From the NCBI GenBank assembly GCA_030271555.1, contig JARXKQ010000037.1, forward strand, positions 1 through 8,334: a DNA stretch of 8,334 nt, written 5' to 3'. Made by a program: the position numbers and the translations under genes. The stretch comes from Chloroflexota bacterium. GTDB taxonomy: Bacteria; Chloroflexota; Limnocylindria; Limnocylindrales; CSP1-4. Shown piece by piece: positions 1-5,504 of the stretch. Each line of letters opens with the position of its first letter. Within the stretch, counting starts at the first letter, position 1. The notes under the pieces are model-generated. The model had not been told where the DNA came from. It saw only the letters and a list, made by a program, of their open reading frames with translations, and did not search any database.

Positions 1-1
1 G

Positions 2-109
2 GAAGATATTTCGCGGGTGTTCGTCAACGTGGGCAAAGCCATCGCGGCTTAGGAAAAAGCGCTGACGCATACTGAATCGCGGTTTGATAAATATATGAAA
101 TGCGTTCTC
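2..109 (+). pseudogene. Remnant of a di-haem cytochrome c peroxidase (MauG/CcpA family), interrupted by TAG
   Basis: Reading from base 2 gives EDISRVFVNVGKAIAA, then TAG at 50-52, then in the same frame EKALTHTESRFDKYMK. This resembles the di-haem cytochrome c peroxidase segment that normally reads GKAIAAYER followed by a short stretch and FDRY. The stop sits exactly where the family has Tyr or Phe, so a TAC/TAT to TAG change is the simplest explanation. Similarity fades after about base 100, where the frame runs into sequence that encodes an aminopeptidase in another frame. The haem-binding CXXCH motifs would lie outside this piece. Read strictly, bases 2-52 could also be just the C-terminus of an intact but unusually short gene. 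The family call rests on pattern memory and not on an alignment. Confidence 0.5.
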
Positions 110-609
110 GAAAAAACCGCGGCACCATCGCTCACACCTACACCGGCCGAGTGACACTGGCGCAGGTGAACGGCCGGCCCGTCACTGAAGCCGTGATCAA
201 CGGCCTTTACCTTGGTTCGTTGGGCATCCCCGTCGGCCTGGTCAGTGGCGACGACGCCCTGGCCGAGGAGCTGGCAGATTGGCTGCCCTGGGCGGAACGC
301 GTCGTCGTCAAGCGGGGCGTGTCCTGGCAGGCGGCGGATTCGCTCCATCCCTCCAAGGCGCGCGAGCTGATCCAGGCCGCGGCGCAGCGCGCCGTCGCTG
401 GGCGCAGCAGCATGAAGCCCTTGGAGCTGCCCGCGCCATTGGCGCTGAGCGTCGAGTTCGCCAACGCGGGCCAGGCTGATGTGGCAGCAACAATCCCGGG
501 TTTCAGCCGCAGCGGCGATCGGGCGATCACCTACTGGGCGGACGATGCGGTCACGCTATTCCGCGCCTTCCTGTCCGCCGTGCGTTTGGCGGGAACCGCC
601 GATGATTGA
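100..609 (+). pseudogene. N-terminally truncated M55 D-aminopeptidase (DppA-like)
   Basis: The 169-residue product matches the C-terminal part of the zinc D-aminopeptidase DppA, which is about 274 residues and cleaves D-amino-acid peptides. Recognisable stretches are GTIAHTYTG, VNGRPVTEA, VGLVSGDDA and LSVEFANAGQADVAATIPG. His12 and Glu30 are 18 residues apart, as are the DppA nucleophile His115 and zinc ligand Glu133. The region that should carry the other zinc ligands (equivalents of Asp8, Glu10, His60 and His104) is missing. In-frame stops at 73-75, 85-87 and 88-90 rule out an upstream extension. No ribosome-binding site precedes the ATG at 100, and homology starts only about seven codons later. 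It is therefore most likely a non-functional fragment fused to the peroxidase remnant. A subunit that borrows ligands from elsewhere is conceivable but unlikely. The stop lies 3 nt before the next gene, so transcription may continue into it. Confidence 0.8.
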
Positions 610-612
610 CCA

Positions 613-1161
613 ATGAACGATCCACGCAACGTCACCCCGGGCGCGCCCCAGCATCAGGGCCCCGAATGGGCGGCCTGGAATTGGACCCAGCGCGGTTGGA
701 ACTTCCCTTGGCTGGGGTTGCTCCTGGTGCTGGTCGGCGTTGGGCTGCTCATCCAGTATTTCGTGCCCGGGGTCAGCGCCGGAACGCTGGTCTTGACGGC
801 ACTGGGCACGCTCTTCCTGGCCGCGTGGCTTTTTGGCCGCTCGCGCTGGGCGGTTGTGCCGGGCCTGTTGATCCTCGCCCTGGGCGTCGCGGGTCTCGCC
901 CGTGAGCTCAACGTCTACGACGGCCCGGGCCTCACCGCCCTCGCGCTCGCGGCCGCGTTTGTGCTGATCTGGGTGCTGGACTACGCCCGCGGCGTGCGCA
1001 GCACTTGGCCGCTGTGGGGCGCGGCGATCTTCGGGCTGATCGGCTTCGTCCAGCTGTCGGGCAGGCTCGTCGAAATCCCACAGCTGGGCGCCCTATGGCC
1101 GGTTCTGATCATCGTGGTCGGCCTGTTGTTGCTCTTGTCGGCGCGGCGCCGCACTCCCTGA
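613..1161 (+). CDS. Six-helix membrane protein, LiaF/DUF5668-like
   Basis: An integral membrane protein of 182 residues. The N-terminal 30 residues are polar and Trp-rich (WAAWNWTQRGW) and probably cytoplasmic. Six hydrophobic segments follow at about residues 33-50, 57-74, 81-96, 106-122, 132-147 and 161-176, and the chain ends with RRR. Several helices start with a Trp/Pro plus Gly pattern (FPWLGLLLVLVGVGLL, LWPVLIIVVGLLLLL). This is typical of the repeated hairpins in the transmembrane part of LiaF-like and DUF5668 proteins, which in some bacteria act in cell-envelope stress sensing. It lacks the extracytoplasmic C-terminal domain of true LiaF. The start at 613 lies 3 nt after the aminopeptidase-fragment stop with no good Shine-Dalgarno, so it may depend on read-through translation or transcription from upstream. 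It is convergent with the CoA-transferase beta gene 15 nt away. Membrane topology is clear and function is not. Confidence 0.8.
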   Translation: MNDPRNVTPGAPQHQGPEWAAWNWTQRGWNFPWLGLLLVLVGVGLLIQYFVPGVSAGTLVLTALGTLFLAAWLFGRSRWAVVPGLLILALGVAGLARELNVYDGPGLTALALAAAFVLIWVLDYARGVRSTWPLWGAAIFGLIGFVQLSGRLVEIPQLGALWPVLIIVVGLLLLLSARRRTP

Positions 1162-1176
1162 GCGGTAAGCGGCGGT

Positions 1177-1908
1177 CTATTTCGTATAGATCCCCGCGGG
1201 GTCGAGGTCGTCGCGGATCAGGCTCAGCTCCGCGTCCGAGGGCGGCGCGGTTACGCCCAACGACTGGGAGACGCGCGGCGACCAGCCCATCGCTCCCTTG
1301 ACCTGGTCGAGCGTCACTCCCTGGTGGAGCGCGTCTAGCTCCAGCTCGCCATCGACTGGGTGATACACGCCCAGATCCGTCACGACGACGCGAACCCGCT
1401 CGCCAACGCTCGTCCGGAAGTCCAGCCGCTCCACGAAGGATCGCGGCGACTGGCGCATGATCACGAAGATCGACTTCGCGTTCTGGGCAATCTCGCATGC
1501 GCCACCTGAACCCGGTAGCCGCGTCTTGGGCGCCTCGTACGGACCGATCACGGTCGAATTCAGGTTGCCCCGGCGGTCGATCTGGGCCGCCCCCAGGAAG
1601 CCGACGTCGATCAGCCCACCCTGTAGGTAGTACCCGAAGAGCTCGAACATGCTCGTCACCGCGGTCGCATGGGTGACGATGGTGGGGTCACCGATTGACA
1701 GCGGCAGCCGGGCGGGGCGGGCACCGAATACCCCCGCTTCGTAGACCAGCTGCAGATCGGGCGCGACGGTGCGCTTGGCCAAGTTGACGGCGATATTCGG
1801 CAGGCCCACACCGACGAAGCACACTCGCTGACCGGCCAGCTCGCGCGCCGCCGCGACGATCATCATCTCCGACGCGCTCCAGACAACGGGCGTCGTGGCC
1901 TGACTCAT
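1177..1908 (-). CDS. Family I CoA-transferase, beta subunit (GctB/IpdB-like)
   Basis: A 243-residue protein of the glutaconate CoA-transferase subunit B type. With its alpha partner, it would move CoA between carboxylic acids through a glutamyl-CoA thioester. The N-terminal region shows the family pattern VGVGLPNIAVNLA (residues 32-44) and then VYEAGVFGARP (55-65). Glu57 in this second motif aligns with the catalytic Glu of GctB (Glu54) and of ScoB-type subunits, which favours a true transferase over a hydrolase-like homologue. Later family stretches include FLGAAQIDRRGNLNST and LPGSGGACEIA. The frame is open to ATG 1986, but family proteins begin close to SASEMMIVAAAR and the extra 26 residues show no similarity, so ATG 1908 was chosen. 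Only a weak purine run (GACGAG) precedes it. The alpha subunit is encoded 2.4 kb away on the same strand, whereas these genes are normally adjacent. The acid substrate cannot be read from the sequence. Confidence 0.88.
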   Translation of the reverse strand: MSQATTPVVWSASEMMIVAAARELAGQRVCFVGVGLPNIAVNLAKRTVAPDLQLVYEAGVFGARPARLPLSIGDPTIVTHATAVTSMFELFGYYLQGGLIDVGFLGAAQIDRRGNLNSTVIGPYEAPKTRLPGSGGACEIAQNAKSIFVIMRQSPRSFVERLDFRTSVGERVRVVVTDLGVYHPVDGELELDALHQGVTLDQVKGAMGWSPRVSQSLGVTAPPSDAELSLIRDDLDPAGIYTK

Positions 1909-1951
1909 CTCGTCACAGTACCCGGTCTGGCGTCGAGAAGCCGGAAATAAG

Positions 1952-1972
1952 TCACCGCCAATTGCGCGGTGA
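1952..1972. promoter_or_regulatory. Perfect inverted repeat in the divergent intergenic region (candidate operator)
   Basis: TCACCGC at 1952-1958 and its exact reverse complement GCGGTGA at 1966-1972 are separated by 7 nt that include the small palindrome CAATTG. The repeat lies in the 133-bp region between the divergent starts of the CoA-transferase beta subunit (1908) and the lamin-tail protein (2042), where an operator could control either gene. TCACCGC alone also occurs inside genes (932, 1656 and 4193), so only the paired arrangement is notable. Confidence 0.35.
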
Positions 1973-1989
1973 GGGTGCATCGACATAGT
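1962..1989 (+). promoter_or_regulatory. Weak candidate promoter for the lamin-tail protein gene
   Basis: TTGCGC (1962-1967) and CATAGT (1984-1989) are 16 bp apart, a loose match to the sigma70-type -35 and -10 boxes. Transcription would start near 1996, giving a leader of about 45 nt before the ATG at 2042. The -35 box overlaps the inverted repeat at 1952-1972, so a bound regulator could block it. The match is weak. Confidence 0.2.
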
Positions 1990-1990
1990 G

Positions 1991-2015
1991 GGCGGTATCC
2001 CTAATGTTCACCGCC
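1991..2015. promoter_or_regulatory. Second inverted repeat upstream of the lamin-tail protein gene
   Basis: GGCGGT at 1991-1996 and ACCGCC at 2010-2015 are exact reverse complements separated by 13 nt. The right arm is part of TCACCGCC, which also occurs at 1952-1959 in the same intergenic region. The pair could be a second binding site for the same regulator, or a weak stem in the 5' leader of the surface-protein mRNA. In GC-rich DNA a 6-bp pairing of this kind can arise by chance. Confidence 0.25.
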
Positions 2016-2032
2016 GCGACAGCCCGCCGGCT

Positions 2033-2036
2033 GGAG
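2033..2036 (+). promoter_or_regulatory. Shine-Dalgarno site that fixes the start of the lamin-tail protein
   Basis: GGAG, within GGAGAAGAG, ends 5 nt before the ATG at 2042. The signal peptide also begins at this ATG. The frame is open upstream to a GTG at 1988, which lacks such a site and would add 18 non-hydrophobic residues ahead of the signal peptide. Confidence 0.75.
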
Positions 2037-2041
2037 AAGAG

Positions 2042-3631
2042 ATGCCTCGGTTCGGCACGTTCGCAGTGCTTCGCGTTGCCCCATTCCTTGCGCTGATTGT
2101 CCTGGGCACACCCGCAGGGCATGCGCCCGCGCTAGCCGGGTCCGTATCTTGGCCAGCGTCATCGGGTCTCGTGGTGGGTGAGGTCGTCACGCGCGGCTCA
2201 GCGGCCTCGGATCAGTACGTCGAGCTATACAACGCGTCGCAGGCCGCCGTCGATCTGGGTGGGCTCGAGCTGGTGTACGTGACTGCCAGCGGATCGACCG
2301 TGACGCGCAAGCAAGCCTGGTCCACCGGCACGCTTGCAACCGGTGCGCACCTGCTGGTCGCCAACTCCAACGGCAAGTTCGCCATAGATGCGGACGGCTT
2401 GTTCAGCGGCGGGTTTTCGACCACGGGCGGCACATTGGCGCTGCGCAAGATCGGCGGCCAGGTAATTGATTCGCTCAGCTGGGGGAGCGCTAGCAACAGC
2501 TTTGTCGAGGGCCTCCCCGGTGGCGCCCCGCCTACGGGCAGCGGCCTCGAACGCCGACCCGGTGGCTCAGCCGGGAACTGGCTGGACACGAACGACAACT
2601 CCGCCGACGCGTATATCTCTCCGGCACCTGTCGCCCAGGGGCTGGCGGCGCCGCCGGTCACCCCGCCTACCGCCGCGCCCAGCCCATCTGACGCGGCGTC
2701 GCCGGATCCCACACTTACAGCATCGCCCTCGCCCACCGACTCTCCACCGCCTCTCTGTCCCACCCCGTCGGCATCACCAACGGCAACACCAACGGCATCT
2801 GGCACCGATTCGCCGACTGCATCGGTGGCGCCTACGCCATCCGGTTCTCCGACATCGGTCAACACGCCCACACCCACGCCAAGCCCAGCGCCCACCGCGG
2901 CCCCCACGCCCGTTCCAACACCGCAGGCAATCACCATCGGCGCGGCCCGCGGCGCGTCGCTCGGCTCGTACGTGTCAGTGATCGGGCGGCTGACGACGCC
3001 GCTGGGCCTGATCAATGACGGCCGCGGCGCGTTCATCGAGAGCGGCGGTGCCGGCATCGCCATCAATCTCGTTGCTGGTTCGTGGCCGCCGGTCGCGCCT
3101 GGCACTGACTTGCTCGTAAGCGGCGCGCTCGCGGACAACGTGGGCCAACTCACCATCGAAATCGCCGGACCTGGGGACGTGGCTATGGTCGGGAGTGGCT
3201 CAATGCCCGCGCCCTATCTCGTCGCGACCGGCCTGGTGTGCGAGCCGTTTGAGGGCAGGCTGTTGGCTGTCGAGGGCTTGATCAGCGCCGACGCCGCCCA
3301 GGAGCCGGACGGCCTGCGAACGACGATCGACGACGGCAGCGGCCCCCTGGACGTGGTTGCGCCGCTTGGCAGCTTCGTCCAGGCTTCCGAGCTCCGCGCC
3401 GGCGCTCGGCTCAACCTCGTGGGCGTAATCGGCCAGCGCGACCTCAGCGGCTTGGGCACCAGTGGCTATCGGCTGATCCTGCGCTCGCCAGACGACCTCC
3501 GGCCGATTGTCGCGATCTCCCACGGCAGCGCCGTGAATGCGCAGGCGCTCGTTGACCTCGTCCTCGTCGCCGCGGTACTGGCCCTGTTCGCCGCCCGCCT
3601 GCTTGTACCCCTCTGGCGCCGCCGAGCCTAG
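2042..3631 (+). CDS. Secreted, membrane-anchored lamin-tail/OB-fold surface protein
   Basis: A 529-residue protein with a clear order of parts. Residues 1-32 are a Sec signal peptide (hydrophobic core around 12-23, likely cleavage after ALA). Residues about 42-190 form a lamin-tail domain (LTD), with typical stretches VVGEVVTRG, DQYVELYNAS, VDLGGLELVY and LVANSNGKFA, and the closing ERRPGGSAGNWLDTNDN. Residues about 204-294 are a Pro/Ser/Thr/Ala linker. Residues about 297-480 look like two consecutive OB-fold-like units (GSYVSVIGRL...GAFIESGGAG and LLAVEGLISA...TTIDDGSGPL), similar to those beside extracellular nucleases. A C-terminal helix at about 502-522 is followed by RRR, so the protein should be anchored with its bulk outside the cell. 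No nuclease or other catalytic motif was seen. LTD and OB units often bind DNA or polysaccharide, but the ligand here is unknown. It is convergent with vapC, and the two stop codons overlap. Confidence 0.85.
   Translation: MPRFGTFAVLRVAPFLALIVLGTPAGHAPALAGSVSWPASSGLVVGEVVTRGSAASDQYVELYNASQAAVDLGGLELVYVTASGSTVTRKQAWSTGTLATGAHLLVANSNGKFAIDADGLFSGGFSTTGGTLALRKIGGQVIDSLSWGSASNSFVEGLPGGAPPTGSGLERRPGGSAGNWLDTNDNSADAYISPAPVAQGLAAPPVTPPTAAPSPSDAASPDPTLTASPSPTDSPPPLCPTPSASPTATPTASGTDSPTASVAPTPSGSPTSVNTPTPTPSPAPTAAPTPVPTPQAITIGAARGASLGSYVSVIGRLTTPLGLINDGRGAFIESGGAGIAINLVAGSWPPVAPGTDLLVSGALADNVGQLTIEIAGPGDVAMVGSGSMPAPYLVATGLVCEPFEGRLLAVEGLISADAAQEPDGLRTTIDDGSGPLDVVAPLGSFVQASELRAGARLNLVGVIGQRDLSGLGTSGYRLILRSPDDLRPIVAISHGSAVNAQALVDLVLVAAVLALFAARLLVPLWRRRA
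2651..2923 (+). repeat. Low-complexity Pro/Thr/Ser linker coding region
   Basis: About 91 codons made largely of Pro, Thr, Ser and Ala, with short recurring units such as PTATPTAS and TPTPTPSPAP. The bases show short imperfect repeats of cca/acg/ccc type. The stretch would form an extended, possibly glycosylated stalk between the lamin-tail and OB-like domains. A single Cys (LCPTP) interrupts it, which is unusual for such linkers. The repeats could vary in length between strains. Confidence 0.85.
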
Positions 3632-4044
3632 CCGGCCGCCTCGACAGGATCGAGCCGCCTGACCTCCGTGACCACGTCGAAACCCCGATCAGGGCTGATG
3701 ATCACTTCGATGCCCTCTTCGATACATGTCGCTACGTGGACCAGATCGCGAGCCTCCAGCGTGGGGTAGCGGCCAACCAATTCCACCAGCCGATGCGCCA
3801 TTCGATCGGTCACGGCTAGGACTGGGCTGAATATTGCCAGGGCCTCACGTGCGATCGCCGCTCCCGTTTCGTGGCGCTCGATGGCCATGTAGCGATGGAT
3901 GATTTCCTGAATGACCTCGGCCGATGTCACGGCGATGAGTTGTCGGTTCTTTGCCCGTTGAATGATCGTCTGACACGGGACGCGAAGTGTGTGGTCGCCG
4001 CCGCCGGCATACATGAATATCGCTGCATCCAGGAAGGCAGTCAT
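3628..4044 (-). CDS. vapC: PIN-domain ribonuclease toxin, VapC family
   Basis: A 138-residue PIN-domain protein that probably cleaves RNA with Mg2+ or Mn2+ and acts as the toxin of a type II pair. The acidic residues expected in the active site are present: Asp6 (AFLDAA), Glu47 (VIQEII), Asp100 (ARDLVHVAT) and Asp119/Asp123 (SPDRGFD). Length and motif order are normal for the family, so it looks intact. Its ATG overlaps the antitoxin stop codon (ATGA, 4041-4044), which implies translational coupling with the antitoxin made first. Its TAG stop (3628-3630) overlaps the stop of the convergent lamin-tail gene, and no terminator is visible between them. The RNA target cannot be predicted from the sequence. 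Confidence 0.9.
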   Translation of the reverse strand: MTAFLDAAIFMYAGGGDHTLRVPCQTIIQRAKNRQLIAVTSAEVIQEIIHRYMAIERHETGAAIAREALAIFSPVLAVTDRMAHRLVELVGRYPTLEARDLVHVATCIEEGIEVIISPDRGFDVVTEVRRLDPVEAAG

Positions 4045-4295
4045 CCGTACTTGCCGAGCTGGCCACGCAGTATCTGCTCCTTCATCACGGGCCAGTCATC
4101 GACTGGTGCGTTGAGCGCAAAGAGGCGCTCGAGAGCGGCCTGGCGTTCATCCGCTGTTGGCGTGTCCGTGTACGCATCGACTGCGTCGCGGATCACCGCT
4201 CCCACCGACTTCCTCTCGCGCTTCGCGCGGCGCTTCAGTTCGGCCAGTTGGCCCTTCGAAAGTAGGACCTGGGTCCGTTCACTGAACATGTGCAT
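4041..4295 (-). CDS. vapB: Ribbon-helix-helix antitoxin (CopG/VapB-like)
   Basis: An 84-residue protein. The N-terminal half has a ribbon-helix-helix pattern: a strand RTQVLLS, a helix GQLAELKRRAKRERK, then SVGAVIRDAVDAYT. This fold dimerises and binds operator DNA. The C-terminal 35 residues (DERQAALERLFALNAPVDDWP) would wrap the PIN toxin and block its active site. It ends in a 4-nt overlap with vapC. Two starts are possible, ATG 4295 and ATG 4289 (MFSERTQ). Neither has a Shine-Dalgarno. The extended -10 just upstream predicts a transcript starting exactly at 4289, which would favour leaderless translation from the second ATG. The gene begins 9 nt after the CoA-transferase alpha stop. Confidence 0.85.
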   Translation of the reverse strand: MHMFSERTQVLLSKGQLAELKRRAKRERKSVGAVIRDAVDAYTDTPTADERQAALERLFALNAPVDDWPVMKEQILRGQLGKYG

Positions 4296-4304
4296 ACTAT
4301 ACCA
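4296..4304 (-). promoter_or_regulatory. Extended -10 promoter element of vapBC
   Basis: On the minus strand the bases read TGG then TATAGT, a good match to an extended -10 (TGnTATAAT). Counting seven positions downstream places the transcript start at base 4289, the A of the second candidate ATG of vapB. No convincing -35 box was found 17 bp upstream, which is normal for extended -10 promoters. The element would give vapBC its own promoter separate from the alpha-subunit gene. Confidence 0.45.
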
Positions 4305-4314
4305 TCAGTGGTAT
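4299..4314. promoter_or_regulatory. Perfect inverted repeat at the vapBC promoter, likely antitoxin operator
   Basis: ATACCA and TGGTAT are exact inverted repeats separated by TCAG. The site overlaps the -10 element and the last codons and stop of the CoA-transferase alpha gene. VapB-type ribbon-helix-helix dimers commonly bind such palindromes and repress their own operon, so this is the natural candidate operator. The AT-rich arms stand out against the GC-rich surroundings. Confidence 0.55.
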
Positions 4315-5222
4315 TCGCCGTAGTCGACCGAGCCGCTCGGCGCCGGCGTCGGCCGTAGGCCCATTAGCCGTTCCTTACCCAGCTTGTCGAGATATTCGCC
4401 ACGGCTCGCCACGCCGCGGACCCATTCGTCGATCCAGGCCTGGAGCGAGTCCTCCTCGCGCGACACCTTGTCCCATTCGAGATAGAACGCGTTGTCGCGG
4501 TCGTAGTAGCCCTGCGCATACGAGGGGTGTGCGCCAAAGGGCTCGACCACGACGGCATCGACCACCAGCCCGGGCAGGATGGTCCGGTTGGGGTCGGCCC
4601 GGATGACCGATTCATCGACCAGCTCCTCTACGACCACGATAACCCGATCGGCCGCAAAGGCAGCTTCCTTCTGGCAGCCCAGCAGACCCCACACCTGGGT
4701 ATCGCCGGCGGCATCGGCGCGCTGCGCGTGGATGATCGTCACATCGGGCTTCAATGCCGGGACGGCGTAGAGCTCGTCGTCGGAGTAGGGCGACTTGATC
4801 GGCTTGATGAGCGGGTTCGCCTTGGGTAGGTCGGTGTCTTCATACGAGCGCAGCGGGAAGAAGGGCAAGTTCATCGCGCCCGCTGTGTAGCGGCAGACCA
4901 TGCCGAAGTGGCTGTATTCCTCGAGCTCCAGCTTGCGCGGGGTCGCCTCAGCCCACCGACGGATCGCATGCAGGCTGCCCACCCCGGGATTGCCCAGCCA
5001 GCTGAAGACGAGCTTGCTTGCCACCCCCGCCGCGATCATCTGGTCATACACGAGATCGGGCGTCAGCCGGCACAAGGTGAGGTCGCGCCGGCCCTGGCGA
5101 ATGATCTCGTGGCCAGCGGCAAAGCTGATGAGGTGGGTGAAGCCCTCGATCGCGACGCTATCGCCGTCGCGGACAAGTTGAGCGATCGCGTCGCGCATTG
5201 ACGCGACCTTGTTGTCAGTCAC
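4305..5222 (-). CDS. Family I CoA-transferase, alpha subunit (GctA/IpdA-like)
   Basis: A 305-residue protein of the glutaconate CoA-transferase subunit A type, partner of the beta subunit at 1177-1908. Family features are the N-terminal VRDGDSVAIEGFTHLI (residues 17-32) followed by FAAGHEIIRQGRRDLTL, then KLVFSWLGNPGVGSLHAIRRW, LEEYSHFG, AGAMNLPFFPLRSYEDTD and DVTIIHAQRADAAGDTQVWG. The order and length fit GctA, and no domain is missing. The GTG at 5222 was chosen because related proteins begin with a short polar lead (VTDNKVASMRDAI), and because a perfect palindrome lies just upstream of it. ATG 5240 (six more residues) and ATG 5198 (preceded by AAGG) are alternatives. The beta gene should follow directly but is separated by vapBC and the lamin-tail gene. 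Likely roles are activation or ring cleavage of an organic acid during catabolism. The substrate is unknown. Confidence 0.88.
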   Translation of the reverse strand: MTDNKVASMRDAIAQLVRDGDSVAIEGFTHLISFAAGHEIIRQGRRDLTLCRLTPDLVYDQMIAAGVASKLVFSWLGNPGVGSLHAIRRWAEATPRKLELEEYSHFGMVCRYTAGAMNLPFFPLRSYEDTDLPKANPLIKPIKSPYSDDELYAVPALKPDVTIIHAQRADAAGDTQVWGLLGCQKEAAFAADRVIVVVEELVDESVIRADPNRTILPGLVVDAVVVEPFGAHPSYAQGYYDRDNAFYLEWDKVSREEDSLQAWIDEWVRGVASRGEYLDKLGKERLMGLRPTPAPSGSVDYGEYH

Positions 5223-5224
5223 GC

Positions 5225-5237
5225 CGCGATCATCGCG
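5225..5237. promoter_or_regulatory. Perfect palindrome at the 5' end of the CoA-transferase alpha gene
   Basis: CGCGATCATCGCG is an exact 6-bp inverted repeat around a single central base. It ends 3 bp before the GTG start at 5222 and would be inside the coding region if ATG 5240 were used. The placement fits a repressor site or a stem that hides the start codon. It may also be chance, since GC-rich coding DNA produces such words fairly often. Confidence 0.3.
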
Positions 5238-5240
5238 CAT

Positions 5241-5504
5241 ACGACGAAAAGAGGGGCCGTAAATCGACGGCGGCGACGGCTCACATCACACGACTGGCGC
5301 TCGTGCTGGTACGGAGGTCGTGTGCGTCGGCGGGTGCGGTCGGGCCTTGTGCGGTTAGGGGCGGGAAGAATTCGAGGCCCGCTCGGCGAGCGGCGCTTGG
5401 CGGTCGCTCGAAATGATGCGGCGCGTCACTTATCCGCGGGCTCACCGCGCCTTAGCCGGGCGTTATCTGGTGCTTGGCCGCAACTCGCCGGCGTCCGACA
5501 TCGC
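5241..5504. other. Intergenic region with several stem-forming repeats
   Basis: No convincing gene was seen in these 264 bases between the methyltransferase stop and the alpha-subunit start. Three inverted repeats are present: GCCGT/ACGGC (5256-5260 and 5267-5271), CACACGAC/GTCGTGTG (5287-5294 and 5317-5324, loop 22 nt) and CCGCTC/GAGCGG (5379-5384 and 5388-5393, loop 3 nt). None is followed by a T run on either strand, so no standard intrinsic terminator can be called. The region probably holds the alpha-gene promoter and leader, but no clear promoter boxes were identified. Confidence 0.4.

Noticed and set aside
50..52. TAG recoding (pyrrolysine or a reassigned stop) in the peroxidase remnant
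   Set aside because: TAG ends the beta subunit, vapC, the lamin-tail gene, the methyltransferase and the aminotransferase, so it is an ordinary stop here. The frame also loses similarity soon after.
588..600. Small hairpin GGCGG/CCGCC just before the membrane-protein gene
   Set aside because: It is within the end of the aminopeptidase fragment, has 5-bp arms only, and such pairings are frequent at this GC content.
1909..1986. N-terminal extension of the CoA-transferase beta subunit from ATG 1986
   Set aside because: The extra 26 residues lack family similarity, overlap the divergent regulatory repeats and would abut the opposite gene's possible start.
1952..2015. TCACCGC as a specific regulatory word
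   Set aside because: The same 7-mer occurs inside coding sequence at 932, 1656 and 4193 and in the gap at 5442, so single copies carry no weight. Only the paired repeats were kept.
2212..3156. Long minus-strand open frame (314 codons) rich in Gly-Val repeats
   Set aside because: It lies opposite the lamin-tail gene, and its repeats are the complement of the Pro/Thr linker codons. It has no domain or plausible start signal.
5379..5393. Hairpin CCGCTC/GAGCGG as a rho-independent terminator for the methyltransferase
   Set aside because: The stem is only 6 bp and no T run follows on either strand. It also lies more than 110 bp past the stop codon.
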